A stretch of 64,000 nucleotides of DNA, taken from assembly GCF_947502895.1 (NCBI RefSeq), contig NZ_CANNBM010000005.1:62001-126000 (forward strand), in the 5' to 3' direction. The notes below the pieces were generated by a model. It was not told the DNA's origin. It did no database searches and saw only the letters and a list, made by a program, of their open reading frames with translations. The translations under genes were made by a program, and so were the position numbers. Shown here piece by piece: positions 1 to 9,096 of the stretch (position 1 is the stretch's first letter; each line of letters begins with the position of its first letter). Source of the stretch: an uncultured Sulfitobacter sp. (GTDB lineage Bacteria > Pseudomonadota > Alphaproteobacteria > Rhodobacterales > Rhodobacteraceae).

Positions 1-866
1 AAAGCGGTGACAATTTCCATCCGTGTTACGAGGCCCCCAACAGGATGCCCGTTTGCCATCGGTTTGCCCAACGTCACGATATCAGGGATCACGCCCATTT
101 TCTCATATGCCCATAGGTGCGACCCTGTGCGACCAAATCCTGATTGAACTTCGTCACAAATGAGCAATCCACCAGCCGCGCGGACAACATCCGCGGCGGG
201 TTTCAGCCATCCATCTGGATTGTCGGGAAAGCCCTCGTTCAGGAAATAGGGGCAGACCACAAGTGCAGCAAAACCTGTCTCAGAGGCCTCAAGTGCGGCA
301 ATCTGTGCTTTTACATTCTGTGCGAACTTAGTGCCGTCCGGATCGGGATTACGGTAGCTGTCCGGCGCGTCAACGAACCGAAAGTAGTCGCCTAATCCAA
401 AACCTACAGTGGGTATGTTGGATCGGCTAAGTTGGCTGACCAATGAAGTATTGCCGTGATAGGTCGCGTCGGTTGCGATGATGCCGCGCTTTTTGGTTAT
501 CGCTTCGGCCATCCGTAAGGCGATGTCATTTGCCTCTGATCCTGTGCACGTCATGATTGCGGTACTCAGCGTGGCGTCCATCGTCGCGGTCAGCGCTTCG
601 ATATAATCAAGAATACCATCGTGTAGATATCGCGTGTGGGTGTTCAGTGTGCTCGCTTGATGACAGATCGCTTGAACCACGCGTGGATTGCAATGGCCAA
701 CATGTGGAACATTATTGTAGCAATCTAGATACTTGCGGCCTTCGGCATCCCATAGCCAGACATCTTCACCCCGCACAAAATGTACAGGGTCATCGTAAAA
801 CGTAGCAACATTGGGGCCCATTAACCTCGCGCGGTCCTGAATGAGGTCTGAGGTGCTGCGCGGCAT
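1..866 (-). CDS. Class III aminotransferase, partial (3' end beyond window)
   Basis: The reading frame opens at an ATG at 866 and runs off the left edge, giving about 288 N-terminal residues of a PLP-dependent class III (ornithine/GABA-type) aminotransferase fold. Visible landmarks are YNNVPHVGH near the N terminus, NTHTRYLH, the cofactor-loop stretch CTGSEAND, TYHGNTS, ICDEVQSGFGRTG and the expected PLP-lysine segment TLGKPMANGHP. It closely resembles the C-terminal third of the fusion protein at 28728-31745, which shares YNNVPHVGH and NTRYLH. That places it in the AGXT2-like subgroup, which includes phospho-lyases of phosphoethanolamine and phosphohydroxylysine as well as true transaminases. 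Substrate unknown. Family confident; function not. Confidence 0.85.
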   Translation of the reverse strand, partial: MPRSTSDLIQDRARLMGPNVATFYDDPVHFVRGEDVWLWDAEGRKYLDCYNNVPHVGHCNPRVVQAICHQASTLNTHTRYLHDGILDYIEALTATMDATLSTAIMTCTGSEANDIALRMAEAITKKRGIIATDATYHGNTSLVSQLSRSNIPTVGFGLGDYFRFVDAPDSYRNPDPDGTKFAQNVKAQIAALEASETGFAALVVCPYFLNEGFPDNPDGWLKPAADVVRAAGGLLICDEVQSGFGRTGSHLWAYEKMGVIPDIVTLGKPMANGHPVGGLVTRMEIVTA

Positions 867-1625
867 GACTTTATGTTCCTAATGAGAAATTTTTGAAACC
901 AGTGCGAAGTTCGCTTCTTGTCAGAAGCGGCAAGTGGGAAAAGGTGTGGCACACAGAAATTACCAACGCAAATTGTTAGGTGTGCTGAGCTACTTCACAT
1001 TTTGTTGGACAGGATCTTGCGTAATTTGAGCTATTCTTTGGACTAACTGATCGGGGTCGGCTGGCTCAATTTTTCTGTCAGTAGACCACAGCGGGTGGCT
1101 TGCCGCCAAGGGCAGGATGCGGACGCTTGTGGTTGCGGAACGTAGTCCACTTCCTGACGCCTTCTTTTAGCTTCTGCTCATCGACTTCCAGTGCATTCCG
1201 GCTGCCTCGCATGAACACACCGGATGCGCCCTCAGGCCATGCACGTTTTCCATTGATGGATCATCGCCGCCGTTCGTGGTTGTACATATGCAGAGACTAC
1301 AGGTTGCTTGGGTTTCTGGAGTAAATGCACAAGCCGGTTGCCTGATGCAATTTGGCACGGTGCACGATCACGGTCACGCATCGCTTTGGTATAGATTTTT
1401 AGAATAACTATATCTGTTCGATATACTGGGATTTCGTATCCGGATCACAGAAGTTCAGACGTGTAAGCCACCCTTTCGGTGAAGTGCTCTTGGCAAATTA
1501 GCTAGAAATCAACGACGCATCCAAGCGTTTCTCCCACGCCAAGCAGCCGATGCCCCGCGATGGCACTAAAAACGAAGGCCGAATGGCACGCGATAAAATC
1601 TGATTGAATCCAACGGAGGAATGAA
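867..1625. other. Intergenic region, about 760 bp
   Basis: Apart from the transposase remnant at 1078-1260, no convincing gene is seen. The short frames here lack family motifs and credible ribosome sites. The 3' part (about 1400-1600) is AT-richer and should hold the promoter of the TTT operon. A Shine-Dalgarno-like CGGAGGA lies at about 1613-1619, just before the ATG at 1626. Confidence 0.5.
1078..1260 (-). pseudogene. IS3-family transposase C-terminal remnant
   Basis: On the minus strand a frame ending in TGA at 1080-1078 encodes a tail with FRNHKRPHPALGGKPPAVVY. This is the hallmark C terminus of IS3-group (DDE, OrfB) transposases, normally seen as YN-x-RRPH-x-ALG-x-TP-x-x-x-Y. Upstream the frame is blocked by a TGA at 1263-1261, and the catalytic part is not recognisable, so only about 60 codons survive. 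No terminal repeats or target duplication were found. It is a decayed trace of a past insertion between the aminotransferase and the TTT operon. Confidence 0.6.
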
Positions 1626-2577
1626 ATGAAATTTACGTCATTGATGAAGGTGACCGCGACCGCGATCACGTTTGCCATACCTAGTGCAGCATTTGCAGAA
1701 TGGGCACCAAGCGGCCCGATCACATTGCAAATTGGTTTTGGCGCAGGTGGTTCGACGGATACTCTTGGTCGTGCGATTGCAGCAGCCGTTGAGGACAGCA
1801 CATGTTGGGACGTAATTGTTGAAAACAAACCTGGTGGCGGCGGGGTTGCCATGTTGTCGACCTTGGTGAATGCCAAGCCTGATGGCTTGAAAATCGGCAT
1901 GGGCGTTACGGTCGCAACGATCATGAACCTCGCGATGCGAGGCGACAAGCTGCCGTTCAAAATCGACAGCTTTGATCACCTCGCTACTGTCGTTTTGGCC
2001 CCTGTTTCAATTGTTGCCCCTGCGAACGCGCCGTATGACACGTTTGCCGAATTCATCGCGTTCAGCAAAGAGCAGTGGGGGCTCTTTGATGGGCTTTGAT
2101 GGCGGCCCACAACGTCTGATCATGCAATCCATCAACAACACAGTTGGTAGTCAGGTTGAGCTTGTCTCAAACCAGAGTGGCGCCGAAATCATTAAGGGTC
2201 TTTTGGGCGGACAGTTGGACGCTGGATTTAGCGCAGGGGCGCATATCCAGTATCTGGAATCTGGTGACCTAAAGATGCTGGGTGTCGCCACTCAGGCACG
2301 CCATTCCTATTCCCCAGACACCCAAACACTGGTCGAGCAGGGATATCCCTTTTCTGTTGAGCCTTACTTTTACCTTGCGGCGCCTGCTGGTTTGGATGCC
2401 GAGGCCAAGACTGCACTTGCTAAAGCAATTGATGATGCCATCAATTCCGACGCTTTGGATCAGCTGATCGAGAACGTCATGCAAACCAAAGCAAGCAATC
2501 TGGGGCCGGAAGGCACGGAGGCTAAATTGAACAACAGTTTGGCAGATGCCTTCAACTTGATCGAGGCGGCGAAATAA
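1626..2577 (+). pseudogene. tctC: TTT transporter substrate-binding protein (TctC-like), frameshifted
   Basis: This is the periplasmic solute receptor of a tripartite tricarboxylate transporter (Bug/TctC family). It opens with a Sec signal peptide (cleavage expected after AAFA, residue 24), then GPITLQIGFGAGGSTDTLGR and VENKPGGGG, both typical of the family. The first frame ends at 2099; the rest of the family sequence (SLMGFDGGPQRLIMQ onward to FNLIEAAK) continues in the next frame to 2577. The shift lies at a run of five G at 2077-2081. Removing one G restores a single frame of about 316 residues, the normal family length. It is followed by a hairpin and then tctB and tctA. Either a true one-base insertion or a sequencing error in a homopolymer. 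Confidence 0.85.
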
Positions 2578-2589
2578 AAAAGTACACTT

Positions 2590-2618
2590 GGCCGAGCTCT
2601 TTGGCTCGGTCATTTTTT
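2590..2618 (+). terminator. Hairpin with T-run between tctC and tctB
   Basis: CCGAGC (2592-2597) pairs with GCTCGG (2604-2609); a G-U and a G-C pair at 2591/2610 and 2590/2611 lengthen the stem to 8 bp. The loop is 6 nt, and T6 follows at 2613-2618. It has the shape of an intrinsic terminator but sits inside a transporter operon. It probably allows only partial read-through, so that the binding protein is made in excess over the membrane subunits. Confidence 0.75.
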
Positions 2619-2634
2619 GATATGGGGAGCCAAA

Positions 2635-3054
2635 ATGACAGTAGAGCGCGTCTTTACTACAGTTCTTGTTTTGCTTGGTCTGGGTTTTCTGTTCTTCGTT
2701 TTACCGCAACAAGTGGAGACTGTTGAGTACGGACGCATTGTCCCATCAACTGTTCCATCCATCGCTCTTTGGATCATCGTCATCGCGGGTATTGTACAAT
2801 TATTCAACAGCACTGAATGTATTGACCTGCATTTGCGCAACAGCCTTAGGGTAAGCGCATTTATGGCAATGTTTATTGCGGCGGTCTGGCTGATGGAGAA
2901 ATTCGGCTTTGAATATTTCGCTCCCATTTTTGCACTGTCCATCATGTTGTTTATGGGAGAGCGCCGCTGGTACTGGCTCTTGTTCGCGGCCCTTGCGATG
3001 CCGCTGAGCATTTGGCTGCTTGTTGAAAACGTCCTTAACCGCGTCTTGCCCTAG
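2635..3054 (+). CDS. tctB: TTT transporter small membrane subunit (TctB-like)
   Basis: A 139-residue, strongly hydrophobic protein with about four membrane spans (VFTTVLVLLGLGFLFFVLP, IALWIIVIAGIVQLF, FMAMFIAAVWLME, YWLLFAALAMPLSIWLLVENV). This is the expected size and pattern for the small DUF1468/TctB subunit. I start it at the ATG at 2635, which has GGGGAGCC just upstream; a TTG at 2617 in the same frame would overlap the terminator tail and is less likely. It lies between the TctC-like gene and tctA. The assignment rests on topology and position more than on sequence motifs, since TctB is poorly conserved. Confidence 0.85.
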   Translation: MTVERVFTTVLVLLGLGFLFFVLPQQVETVEYGRIVPSTVPSIALWIIVIAGIVQLFNSTECIDLHLRNSLRVSAFMAMFIAAVWLMEKFGFEYFAPIFALSIMLFMGERRWYWLLFAALAMPLSIWLLVENVLNRVLP

Positions 3055-3065
3055 AGAGGCCATAA

Positions 3066-4562
3066 ATGGACTTTGCAACGATCATCGCGGGACTGACAGA
3101 TGCCCTGACACCAGTAAATCTTATGTTTGTTTTTGCGGGAGTGTTCATAGGCCAGTTTGTAGGTGCAATGCCAGGGATCGGGCCGGTCATGGTTATGGCA
3201 ATTGCGATCCCGTTCACCTTCGCACTCAGCCCCTTGCCAGCCATCGGATTTCTAGTTGGTGTTAACAAAGGCGGTTTGATTGGCGGGGCGATCCCCGCGA
3301 TCCTGCTTAACACACCCGGCACGCCTGATGCGGGAGCAACTGCGCTGGACGGTTATCCACTTACCAAAAAGGGCAAGCCGCTCAAAGCGATGAAAATGGC
3401 GCTCTATTCGTCGGTGACTGGCGACACCTTCAGTGACATCGTTCTGATAACGCTGGCGGCACCTTTGGCGATCCTTGCATTGCAGCTGGGTCCGGTCGAG
3501 ATTTTTGCGCTTATGATTTTTGCGTTCTCGCTGATTTCTGGCCTCATTGGCGCATCAATCACGAGAGGGATCATCGCCACGGCGTTTGGTTTGTTGGTCG
3601 CAACTGTCGGCCTTGATCCTGAACACTCGACGCCACGATTTTTGTTCGGCATGTTCCAGCTGTATGACGGTTTTCCAATAGCATCGGTAGCGATCGGGTC
3701 GCTTGCGGTGTCCGAAATCACCCTACGCATTGCCCGCATGCGCGGGGCTGTCTTGCCCGCTGTTGTCTTTCCCAAAGATGCAACCAAAGACCAGACCTCA
3801 GTCAGCTTTGCCGAATATTGGGCTTGCCGTTTTGTTCTGCTCAGAGGGTCTGTCATCGGCACGTTCATTGGTGCGGTTCCTGGCATGGGGTCCACAGCGG
3901 CGGCGTTTATGAGCTATGCGTCAACCAAACAATCTGCCAAGAACCCGTCGAAATTTGGCAAAGGGGACTTGCGCGGTATCGCTGCCACAGAATCCGCCAA
4001 CAGTTCGGTTGCGGGGGCAGATTTCATGCCGTTGCTCACGCTGGGCCTGCCTGGCAGTGCGTCTGCCGCTATCATGATCAGTGCGTTTCTGATCCAAGGG
4101 CTTCAACCTGGCCCCCTGTTGTTCGAGCAGCAGGGGCAGCTGGTGTATGGCATCTTTGGTGCGATGATTATGGCAAATGCCTGTAATCTGGTGTGCGGTT
4201 TGTTCGGCCTGCGCCTGTGGAGCAAACTAATCACGGCCCCTGAATCTGTCGTTTTTGCGGTGGCGCTCGTGCTTTGTGTGACCGGAGTTTACCTTGCTAC
4301 GGGTGGGGCGTTTGGTGTCTTTGTAATGATCCTATTCGCGGTGCTTGGCGTGATTATGACGGTGCTGCGCTATCCACTGGTTGTCTTTATCATTGCCTTC
4401 TTCCTTGGCCCAAGATTCGAGCTTTCACTAGGGCAAACCGCAACAATCCTGCGGGGGGATATCACAAACCTTGTTAATCATCCGGTTGCTGTCATCTTGT
4501 TGGCAATGTCGGTTTTTTCGATCTACTGGCTGGGCGTCAAAAAGCGGCAGAGCACCGTTTGA
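3066..4562 (+). CDS. tctA: TTT transporter large membrane subunit (TctA-like)
   Basis: A 498-residue inner-membrane protein with about 12 hydrophobic segments, the usual length of TctA. Family signatures are clear: GAMPGIGPVMVMAIAIPFTF near residue 33, NKGGLIGGAIPAILLNTPGTP (about residues 66-87), the second inverted-repeat copy GAVPGMGSTAAAFMSY, and ESANSSVAGADFMPLLTLGLPGS. It forms the ion-coupled permease with TctB, and takes a carboxylate-type ligand delivered by TctC, here probably inactive. It starts 11 bp after tctB. The sulfatase gene follows 36 bp downstream, so the transporter may serve the sulfatase product or substrate. Confidence 0.95.
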   Translation: MDFATIIAGLTDALTPVNLMFVFAGVFIGQFVGAMPGIGPVMVMAIAIPFTFALSPLPAIGFLVGVNKGGLIGGAIPAILLNTPGTPDAGATALDGYPLTKKGKPLKAMKMALYSSVTGDTFSDIVLITLAAPLAILALQLGPVEIFALMIFAFSLISGLIGASITRGIIATAFGLLVATVGLDPEHSTPRFLFGMFQLYDGFPIASVAIGSLAVSEITLRIARMRGAVLPAVVFPKDATKDQTSVSFAEYWACRFVLLRGSVIGTFIGAVPGMGSTAAAFMSYASTKQSAKNPSKFGKGDLRGIAATESANSSVAGADFMPLLTLGLPGSASAAIMISAFLIQGLQPGPLLFEQQGQLVYGIFGAMIMANACNLVCGLFGLRLWSKLITAPESVVFAVALVLCVTGVYLATGGAFGVFVMILFAVLGVIMTVLRYPLVVFIIAFFLGPRFELSLGQTATILRGDITNLVNHPVAVILLAMSVFSIYWLGVKKRQSTV

Positions 4563-4598
4563 AAACAGGATCGGGCGCAGGGAAATTAAGGAGCTGTC

Positions 4599-6218
4599 AT
4601 GCCAAAGAAAATACTGTTCATCATGTGCGACCAACTGCGTTTCGACTATCTTGGCTGCACAGGTCATCCCAGCATCAAAACGCCAAATATTGATGCCTTG
4701 GCGGCGCGTGGGGTGCGGTTTGACAAGACTTATGTGCAGTCGCCAATCTGTGGACCCAGCCGGATGAGCTTTTACACAGGACGCTACGTGCGCAGTCATG
4801 GATCAACATGGAACAGCTACCCCTTAAGAGTGGGGGAGATGACACTAGGCGACCACTTGCGGCCCTTGGGCGTGCGTACAGTGCTATGCGGCAAGACCCA
4901 TATGCGTGCCGACCTTGAGGGTATGGAGCGTCTGGGTATTGATATGTCCAGCGACATTGGTGCGCTGGTGGCGGAATGTGGTTTTGAGGTCTGGGATCGC
5001 AGTGATGGCGTTGTGCCGGAGGGTGCTGCCGCGAACCCGTCGAAGTACAAGGAACACCTGAAGGCCAAGGGTTATGAGGGACACAATCCCTGGCACTCTG
5101 CTGCCAACTCGGGGAAGACCGACGACGGTGATATTCTGTCCGGCTGGCTGCTAAAGCACAGCACCGAGCCTGCGGCAGTGGCCGAAGAGGATTCCGAGAC
5201 GCCTTATACCACGACCCGCGCCATCGAGTTTATGGAGCAGGCAAAGGACGACAGCTGGTGTCTGCATCTAAGCTATATCAAACCACACTGGCCCTACATC
5301 GTGCCTGCGCCCTATCACGACATGTATGGTGAGGCGGACGTGCTACCCGTCAAACGCTCCGAAGTTGAGCTGGAGGATCCCCATCCTTTGATGGAGGCCT
5401 ACTATGGCTATCGGTATTCGCAGGCGTTCAGCCGTGACGAGGTACGCAAGGCCGTGATCCCCGCCTATATGGGTCTGATTACCCAGATTGACGACCAAAT
5501 CGGACGGCTTATGACCTACCTTAAAGATAGTGGTCAGTTGGACGAGACGCTGATCGTCTTTACGTCTGATCATGGCGATTACCTCGGTGATCACTGGATG
5601 GGGGAGAAGGATCTGTTCCACGATCAGTCTGCCCGCATCCCGATGATTATCGTGGACCCCAGCGAACAGGCCGACACCACGCGGGGGCAGGTCGTAAGCG
5701 ATCTGACCGAAGCGATCGATCTGGCCCCGACATTTGTCGAGTATTTTGGCGGCAAAGCGCGCGATCATATCCTGGAGGGGCACTCACTGCTGCCTGCGCT
5801 CCACGGTGGCGCTACGACCCCGCGTGAATATGCCATCTCAGAGTATGATTATTCCACGCGCATTCATCTGCGCCATCTCAGTCCGAATGCAAAATCGTGT
5901 CTTCTGACAATGGTGTTTGACGGACGTTGGAAGATGGTCTGGGTCGAAGGGCATCGCCCGATGCTCTTTGATTTGGAAACTGATTCTGACGAATTTATCG
6001 ACCTCGGCGCGGACGAGGCTTATGCCCCCCAGATTGCACGCCTGTCTGCGGCTATGTTTGACTGGGCGCGCAGACAGCACAACCGCGTCACGCTATCAGA
6101 CGAAAAAATCGATAACGATATGTGTCATGATGATGCTGTCGAGGGTGTGTATCTTGGGTTCTGGGACGAAGACGAGCTTGCCGCTTGGAAGGCAAAAAAT
6201 AATACAGAACCTAAATAA
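4599..6218 (+). CDS. Cys-type sulfatase family hydrolase (sulfatase 1)
   Basis: A 539-residue alkaline-phosphatase-superfamily hydrolase, cytoplasmic by the absence of a signal peptide. The active-site signature CGPSRMSFYTGR starts at Cys51, the residue converted to formylglycine in sulfatases and phosphonate monoester hydrolases. Metal and sulfate ligands expected in this fold are visible: D11 (CDQLR), K99/H101 (GKTH), K228/H230 (SYIKPHW) and D324/H325 (TSDHGDYLGDH), then MGEKDLF. Two similar genes lie at 54700 and 56311. The ATG at 4599 has AAGGAG upstream. It is likely co-transcribed with tctBA, suggesting an imported organic sulfate (or phosphonate ester). The exact substrate cannot be read from sequence; no sulfatase maturase is in the window. 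Confidence 0.9.
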   Translation: MPKKILFIMCDQLRFDYLGCTGHPSIKTPNIDALAARGVRFDKTYVQSPICGPSRMSFYTGRYVRSHGSTWNSYPLRVGEMTLGDHLRPLGVRTVLCGKTHMRADLEGMERLGIDMSSDIGALVAECGFEVWDRSDGVVPEGAAANPSKYKEHLKAKGYEGHNPWHSAANSGKTDDGDILSGWLLKHSTEPAAVAEEDSETPYTTTRAIEFMEQAKDDSWCLHLSYIKPHWPYIVPAPYHDMYGEADVLPVKRSEVELEDPHPLMEAYYGYRYSQAFSRDEVRKAVIPAYMGLITQIDDQIGRLMTYLKDSGQLDETLIVFTSDHGDYLGDHWMGEKDLFHDQSARIPMIIVDPSEQADTTRGQVVSDLTEAIDLAPTFVEYFGGKARDHILEGHSLLPALHGGATTPREYAISEYDYSTRIHLRHLSPNAKSCLLTMVFDGRWKMVWVEGHRPMLFDLETDSDEFIDLGADEAYAPQIARLSAAMFDWARRQHNRVTLSDEKIDNDMCHDDAVEGVYLGFWDEDELAAWKAKNNTEPK

Positions 6219-6225
6219 ATCGATA

Positions 6226-6256
6226 GCTCCCGATGTGCATCAAACGCATCGGGAGC
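6226..6256. terminator. Hairpin between convergent sulfatase 1 and kynureninase genes
   Basis: A perfect 10-bp stem, GCTCCCGATG (6226-6235) with CATCGGGAGC (6247-6256), and an 11-nt loop lie between the sulfatase stop and the kynureninase stop. There is no strong T-run on either side, but position between converging genes favours a shared transcription terminator. Confidence 0.65.
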
Positions 6257-6267
6257 CATCTGCCGAA

Positions 6268-7533
6268 TTAGGTTACGGCACGTTTTTCTTTGAACTTCTG
6301 TTGGTCCCACTCGCCAGATTCCATCACTTCGCGGATATGAGCGACAGAGTCCCAGATATCGACGTAGCGCACATAGGGCGCCGCAAATCCAAAGCGCAGA
6401 ATGTCCGGTGCGCGGAAATCGCCGACAACGCCGCGCGCGATGACAGCCTGCATGATTGCATAGCCTTCTTCATGGGTCATGGATACTTGCGAACCGCGGC
6501 GCTCTGCCTCCCTTGGGCTGGCAAGGGTGAAACCCATATCGCCAAGCTCTTGCTCGACCAGCGAGATGAAGAGATCACCCAAAGCCATATTTTTTTGGCG
6601 CAGGACATTCATATCAACGTCTTTGAACACCTCCAAAGCCGCCTCTAGGGCCAGTGTTGCAAGCTGGGACGCCGTGCCTGTGAGCATCTGGTCGATTGTG
6701 GGGTGGGGTTTGTATTCTTGCGTAAATGCGAAAGGTTCGGCATGGCCATGCCAACCAACAAGCGGCTGGTTCATGGTCTCGAAATGGCGGCGTGCCACAA
6801 AGACGAACGCGGGTGCGCCCGGACCACCATTGAGATATTTATACCCACAGCCCACCGCGAAATCCGCGTTACAGCCGTTGAGCTGGACAGGGTATGTGCC
6901 TGCGGAATGGGCCAGATCCCAGATCACCAAGGCGCCCAGATCCTGTGTCCGTTTGGTGATGCCTGCCATGTCATAGACGCGGCCTGACTTATAATGGATG
7001 TGGGTCAGCTGTACGAGGGCGAGGTTATCGCCTGCCTCGTCAATCGCCTGCTCGACCTCTTCGGGCATCACGCAGCGCAGCTCACAACCCATCATCTTGG
7101 CGACTTCGGCGTTGATGTAGACATCTGTTGGGAAGTTGCCGATTTCCGAGACGATGATCTTGCGATCGGGGCGCATGCGCAGCGCGCCAACCAGCAGCTT
7201 ATAGAGATTCACGGAAATGGAATCGCAGACGATCACCTCGTCCTTGTCAGCACCGATCAGCCGCGAAATCGCAGCGCCAGCACGTTGGGGGGCAGGATAC
7301 CAATCGGCATCATTCCAGCTGCGGATGAGGCCATGGGCCCATTCCTCTTTGACGGCCACCTCCAGCCGCTCCATCACGCCGTGCGGGAGCGCGCCAAGAG
7401 AGTTCCCGTCGAGATAGATATCACCCTCGGGAAGGATAAAGCGGTCCCGCAGATGGGCGATGGGATCATTCCCGTCCATCTTCTCGGTATCGGCGCGGGT
7501 GATTTTGTCTGATGGTGCGTTCACTGTTTTCAT
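6268..7533 (-). CDS. kynU: Kynureninase
   Basis: This PLP enzyme cleaves L-kynurenine (or 3-hydroxykynurenine) to anthranilate (or 3-hydroxyanthranilate) plus alanine. It has YLDGNSLGALPHG, RSWNDADWYP, the cofactor aspartate segment VIWDLAHSAG and the PLP-lysine motif GCGYKYLNGGPGAPAF (Lys about residue 232). At about 421 residues it matches bacterial kynureninases. I start at the ATG at 7533; a GTG at 7524, with AGGA at better spacing, is equally possible, and a longer frame reaching 7587 would overlap the upstream gene. It follows the aldehyde dehydrogenase gene by about 30 bp, and a 3-hydroxyanthranilate dioxygenase lies at 11965, so 3-hydroxykynurenine/tryptophan catabolism is the likely role. 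Confidence 0.95.
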   Translation of the reverse strand: MKTVNAPSDKITRADTEKMDGNDPIAHLRDRFILPEGDIYLDGNSLGALPHGVMERLEVAVKEEWAHGLIRSWNDADWYPAPQRAGAAISRLIGADKDEVIVCDSISVNLYKLLVGALRMRPDRKIIVSEIGNFPTDVYINAEVAKMMGCELRCVMPEEVEQAIDEAGDNLALVQLTHIHYKSGRVYDMAGITKRTQDLGALVIWDLAHSAGTYPVQLNGCNADFAVGCGYKYLNGGPGAPAFVFVARRHFETMNQPLVGWHGHAEPFAFTQEYKPHPTIDQMLTGTASQLATLALEAALEVFKDVDMNVLRQKNMALGDLFISLVEQELGDMGFTLASPREAERRGSQVSMTHEEGYAIMQAVIARGVVGDFRAPDILRFGFAAPYVRYVDIWDSVAHIREVMESGEWDQQKFKEKRAVT

Positions 7534-7562
7534 TCCTGATGCAGGTTCAATTTTAGGCAGGC

Positions 7563-8993
7563 TTATACGATCTTTGCCGAATGCCACACATTCTTGATGG
7601 TCATGTAGTTGTCCAACCCCTCAGAGCCACCCTCGCGGCCATAGCCGCTGGATTTAACACCGCCAAATGGTGTTTCGGGCATGGAGGCTTCTAGCGTATT
7701 GACTGAAAAATTACCAACTTCGACCTCATCGATCATGCGGTCAATATAATCGGCGCGGTTGGTAAAGGCATAGCCTGCCAAACCGTAAGGGACTGAGTTT
7801 GCCCGCGCGATGGCATCATCGAGCGAGGACACAGGGTTGATTACTGCAATTGGACCGAAGGGTTCTACCTGCATGATGTCTGCATCATCAGGCACATTGA
7901 CCAGCACGGTCGGTTCGAAAAAATAGCCGGTGTCGCCGTGACGTGCGCCACCTGTGGCGACAGTGGCCCCTTTGGCGCGGGCATCTTCCACAAGAGCGGC
8001 TAGGGCAGGGACGCGGCGGTCATTGGCCAGCGGTCCCATCTCCACGCCCGCATCCATGCCATTGCCGACAACGGTTTGTTTGGCGCGGGCAACAAATGCT
8101 TCAACAAACTCCTCAAAGATTGCCTCGTTCACAAAAAACCGTGTGGGCGAGGTGCAGACCTGTCCCGCGTTTCGCATTTTGCGGACGGCCCCGGAAACGG
8201 CAGCGGCCTGCACATCGGTATCTTCACAGACGATGACTGGCGCATGGCCGCCCAGCTCCATCAAGACAGAGGTCATATTTTCGGAAGCCAGCGTGGTCAG
8301 ATGACGGCCTACGGGGGTCGAGCCAGTGAAGGCGACCAGTCGCACGGCGTCTTGCTTGATCAGGTGGCTGGAGATCTCAGCAGGGTCGCCGAACACGAGG
8401 TTAAGCACGCCAGCAGGCAAGCCTGCATCTTCAAACGCACGGGCGATGTGGATGGCTCCTGCTGGGGTTTCTTCCGCAGCCTTGAGGATGATCGAGCAGC
8501 CGGAAGCCAAAGCGCCTGCAATCTTGCGCGCAGGTTGGCTCATCGGGAAATTCCAAGGAGAAAATGCGGCAACAACGCCGATGGGTTGATGATGGACAGA
8601 GAACTTGTGGCCTTTTGCGGCGGGGATCACGCGGCCATAGGTCCGCATTGCTTCGCCTGCGTCCCATTCAAAGAACTCGGCGCCACGGATCACTTCCATC
8701 CGGGCTTGTGCAATTGGCTTGCCGTGCTCCAGCGTGATCGACTCCGCGATATCTTCCTGCCGCTCGCGCATAAGGGCTGCGGCGCGCAGGATCGTATCAC
8801 CGCGCTCGCGTGGCGAGGTCGCAGACCAGATGCGAAAGCCCTCTTCAGCGGCTTTCAATGCGTCATCAAGATCGCTTATATCGGCACAAGGCAAACGCCC
8901 AAGCTCTTGCTCGGTCGCGGGGTTTACAACGGCCATATCGCGACGTGTTGTGCGCCAGCCGCCTGCAATAAACAACTTCAGCTCAGGATACAT
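7563..8993 (-). CDS. NAD(P)-dependent aldehyde dehydrogenase
   Basis: A 476-residue aldehyde dehydrogenase of the succinate-semialdehyde dehydrogenase (GabD)-like group. The active site is complete: N148 in SPWNFP, E246 in MELGGHAP and the nucleophile C280 in NAGQVCTSPTRF; the cofactor segment FTGSTPVGR and the EPFGP motif are present. It lies directly upstream of kynU on the same strand and divergent from the aspartate-dehydrogenase/DapA/dioxygenase genes. Oxidation of 2-aminomuconate semialdehyde or another ring-cleavage aldehyde is a reasonable inference. Sequence alone equally allows succinate semialdehyde or a related aldehyde. Confidence 0.9.
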   Translation of the reverse strand: MYPELKLFIAGGWRTTRRDMAVVNPATEQELGRLPCADISDLDDALKAAEEGFRIWSATSPRERGDTILRAAALMRERQEDIAESITLEHGKPIAQARMEVIRGAEFFEWDAGEAMRTYGRVIPAAKGHKFSVHHQPIGVVAAFSPWNFPMSQPARKIAGALASGCSIILKAAEETPAGAIHIARAFEDAGLPAGVLNLVFGDPAEISSHLIKQDAVRLVAFTGSTPVGRHLTTLASENMTSVLMELGGHAPVIVCEDTDVQAAAVSGAVRKMRNAGQVCTSPTRFFVNEAIFEEFVEAFVARAKQTVVGNGMDAGVEMGPLANDRRVPALAALVEDARAKGATVATGGARHGDTGYFFEPTVLVNVPDDADIMQVEPFGPIAVINPVSSLDDAIARANSVPYGLAGYAFTNRADYIDRMIDEVEVGNFSVNTLEASMPETPFGGVKSSGYGREGGSEGLDNYMTIKNVWHSAKIV

Positions 8994-9096
8994 TGATCTC
9001 GCACTCCTTAATTTCTCCCATCCAAATCAGTCAATGTTGGATGCCTATTCAAGTGAATTGAGCGGATACTGATATCAGTTTCAAGAATATCAGGGA

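Noticed and set aside
1100..1324. 74-codon plus-strand frame
   Set aside because: It is antisense to the transposase remnant and has no motif.
8076..8996. 306-codon plus-strand open frame opposite the aldehyde dehydrogenase
   Set aside because: It is the antisense of a gene with all catalytic residues; the translation has no family motif.
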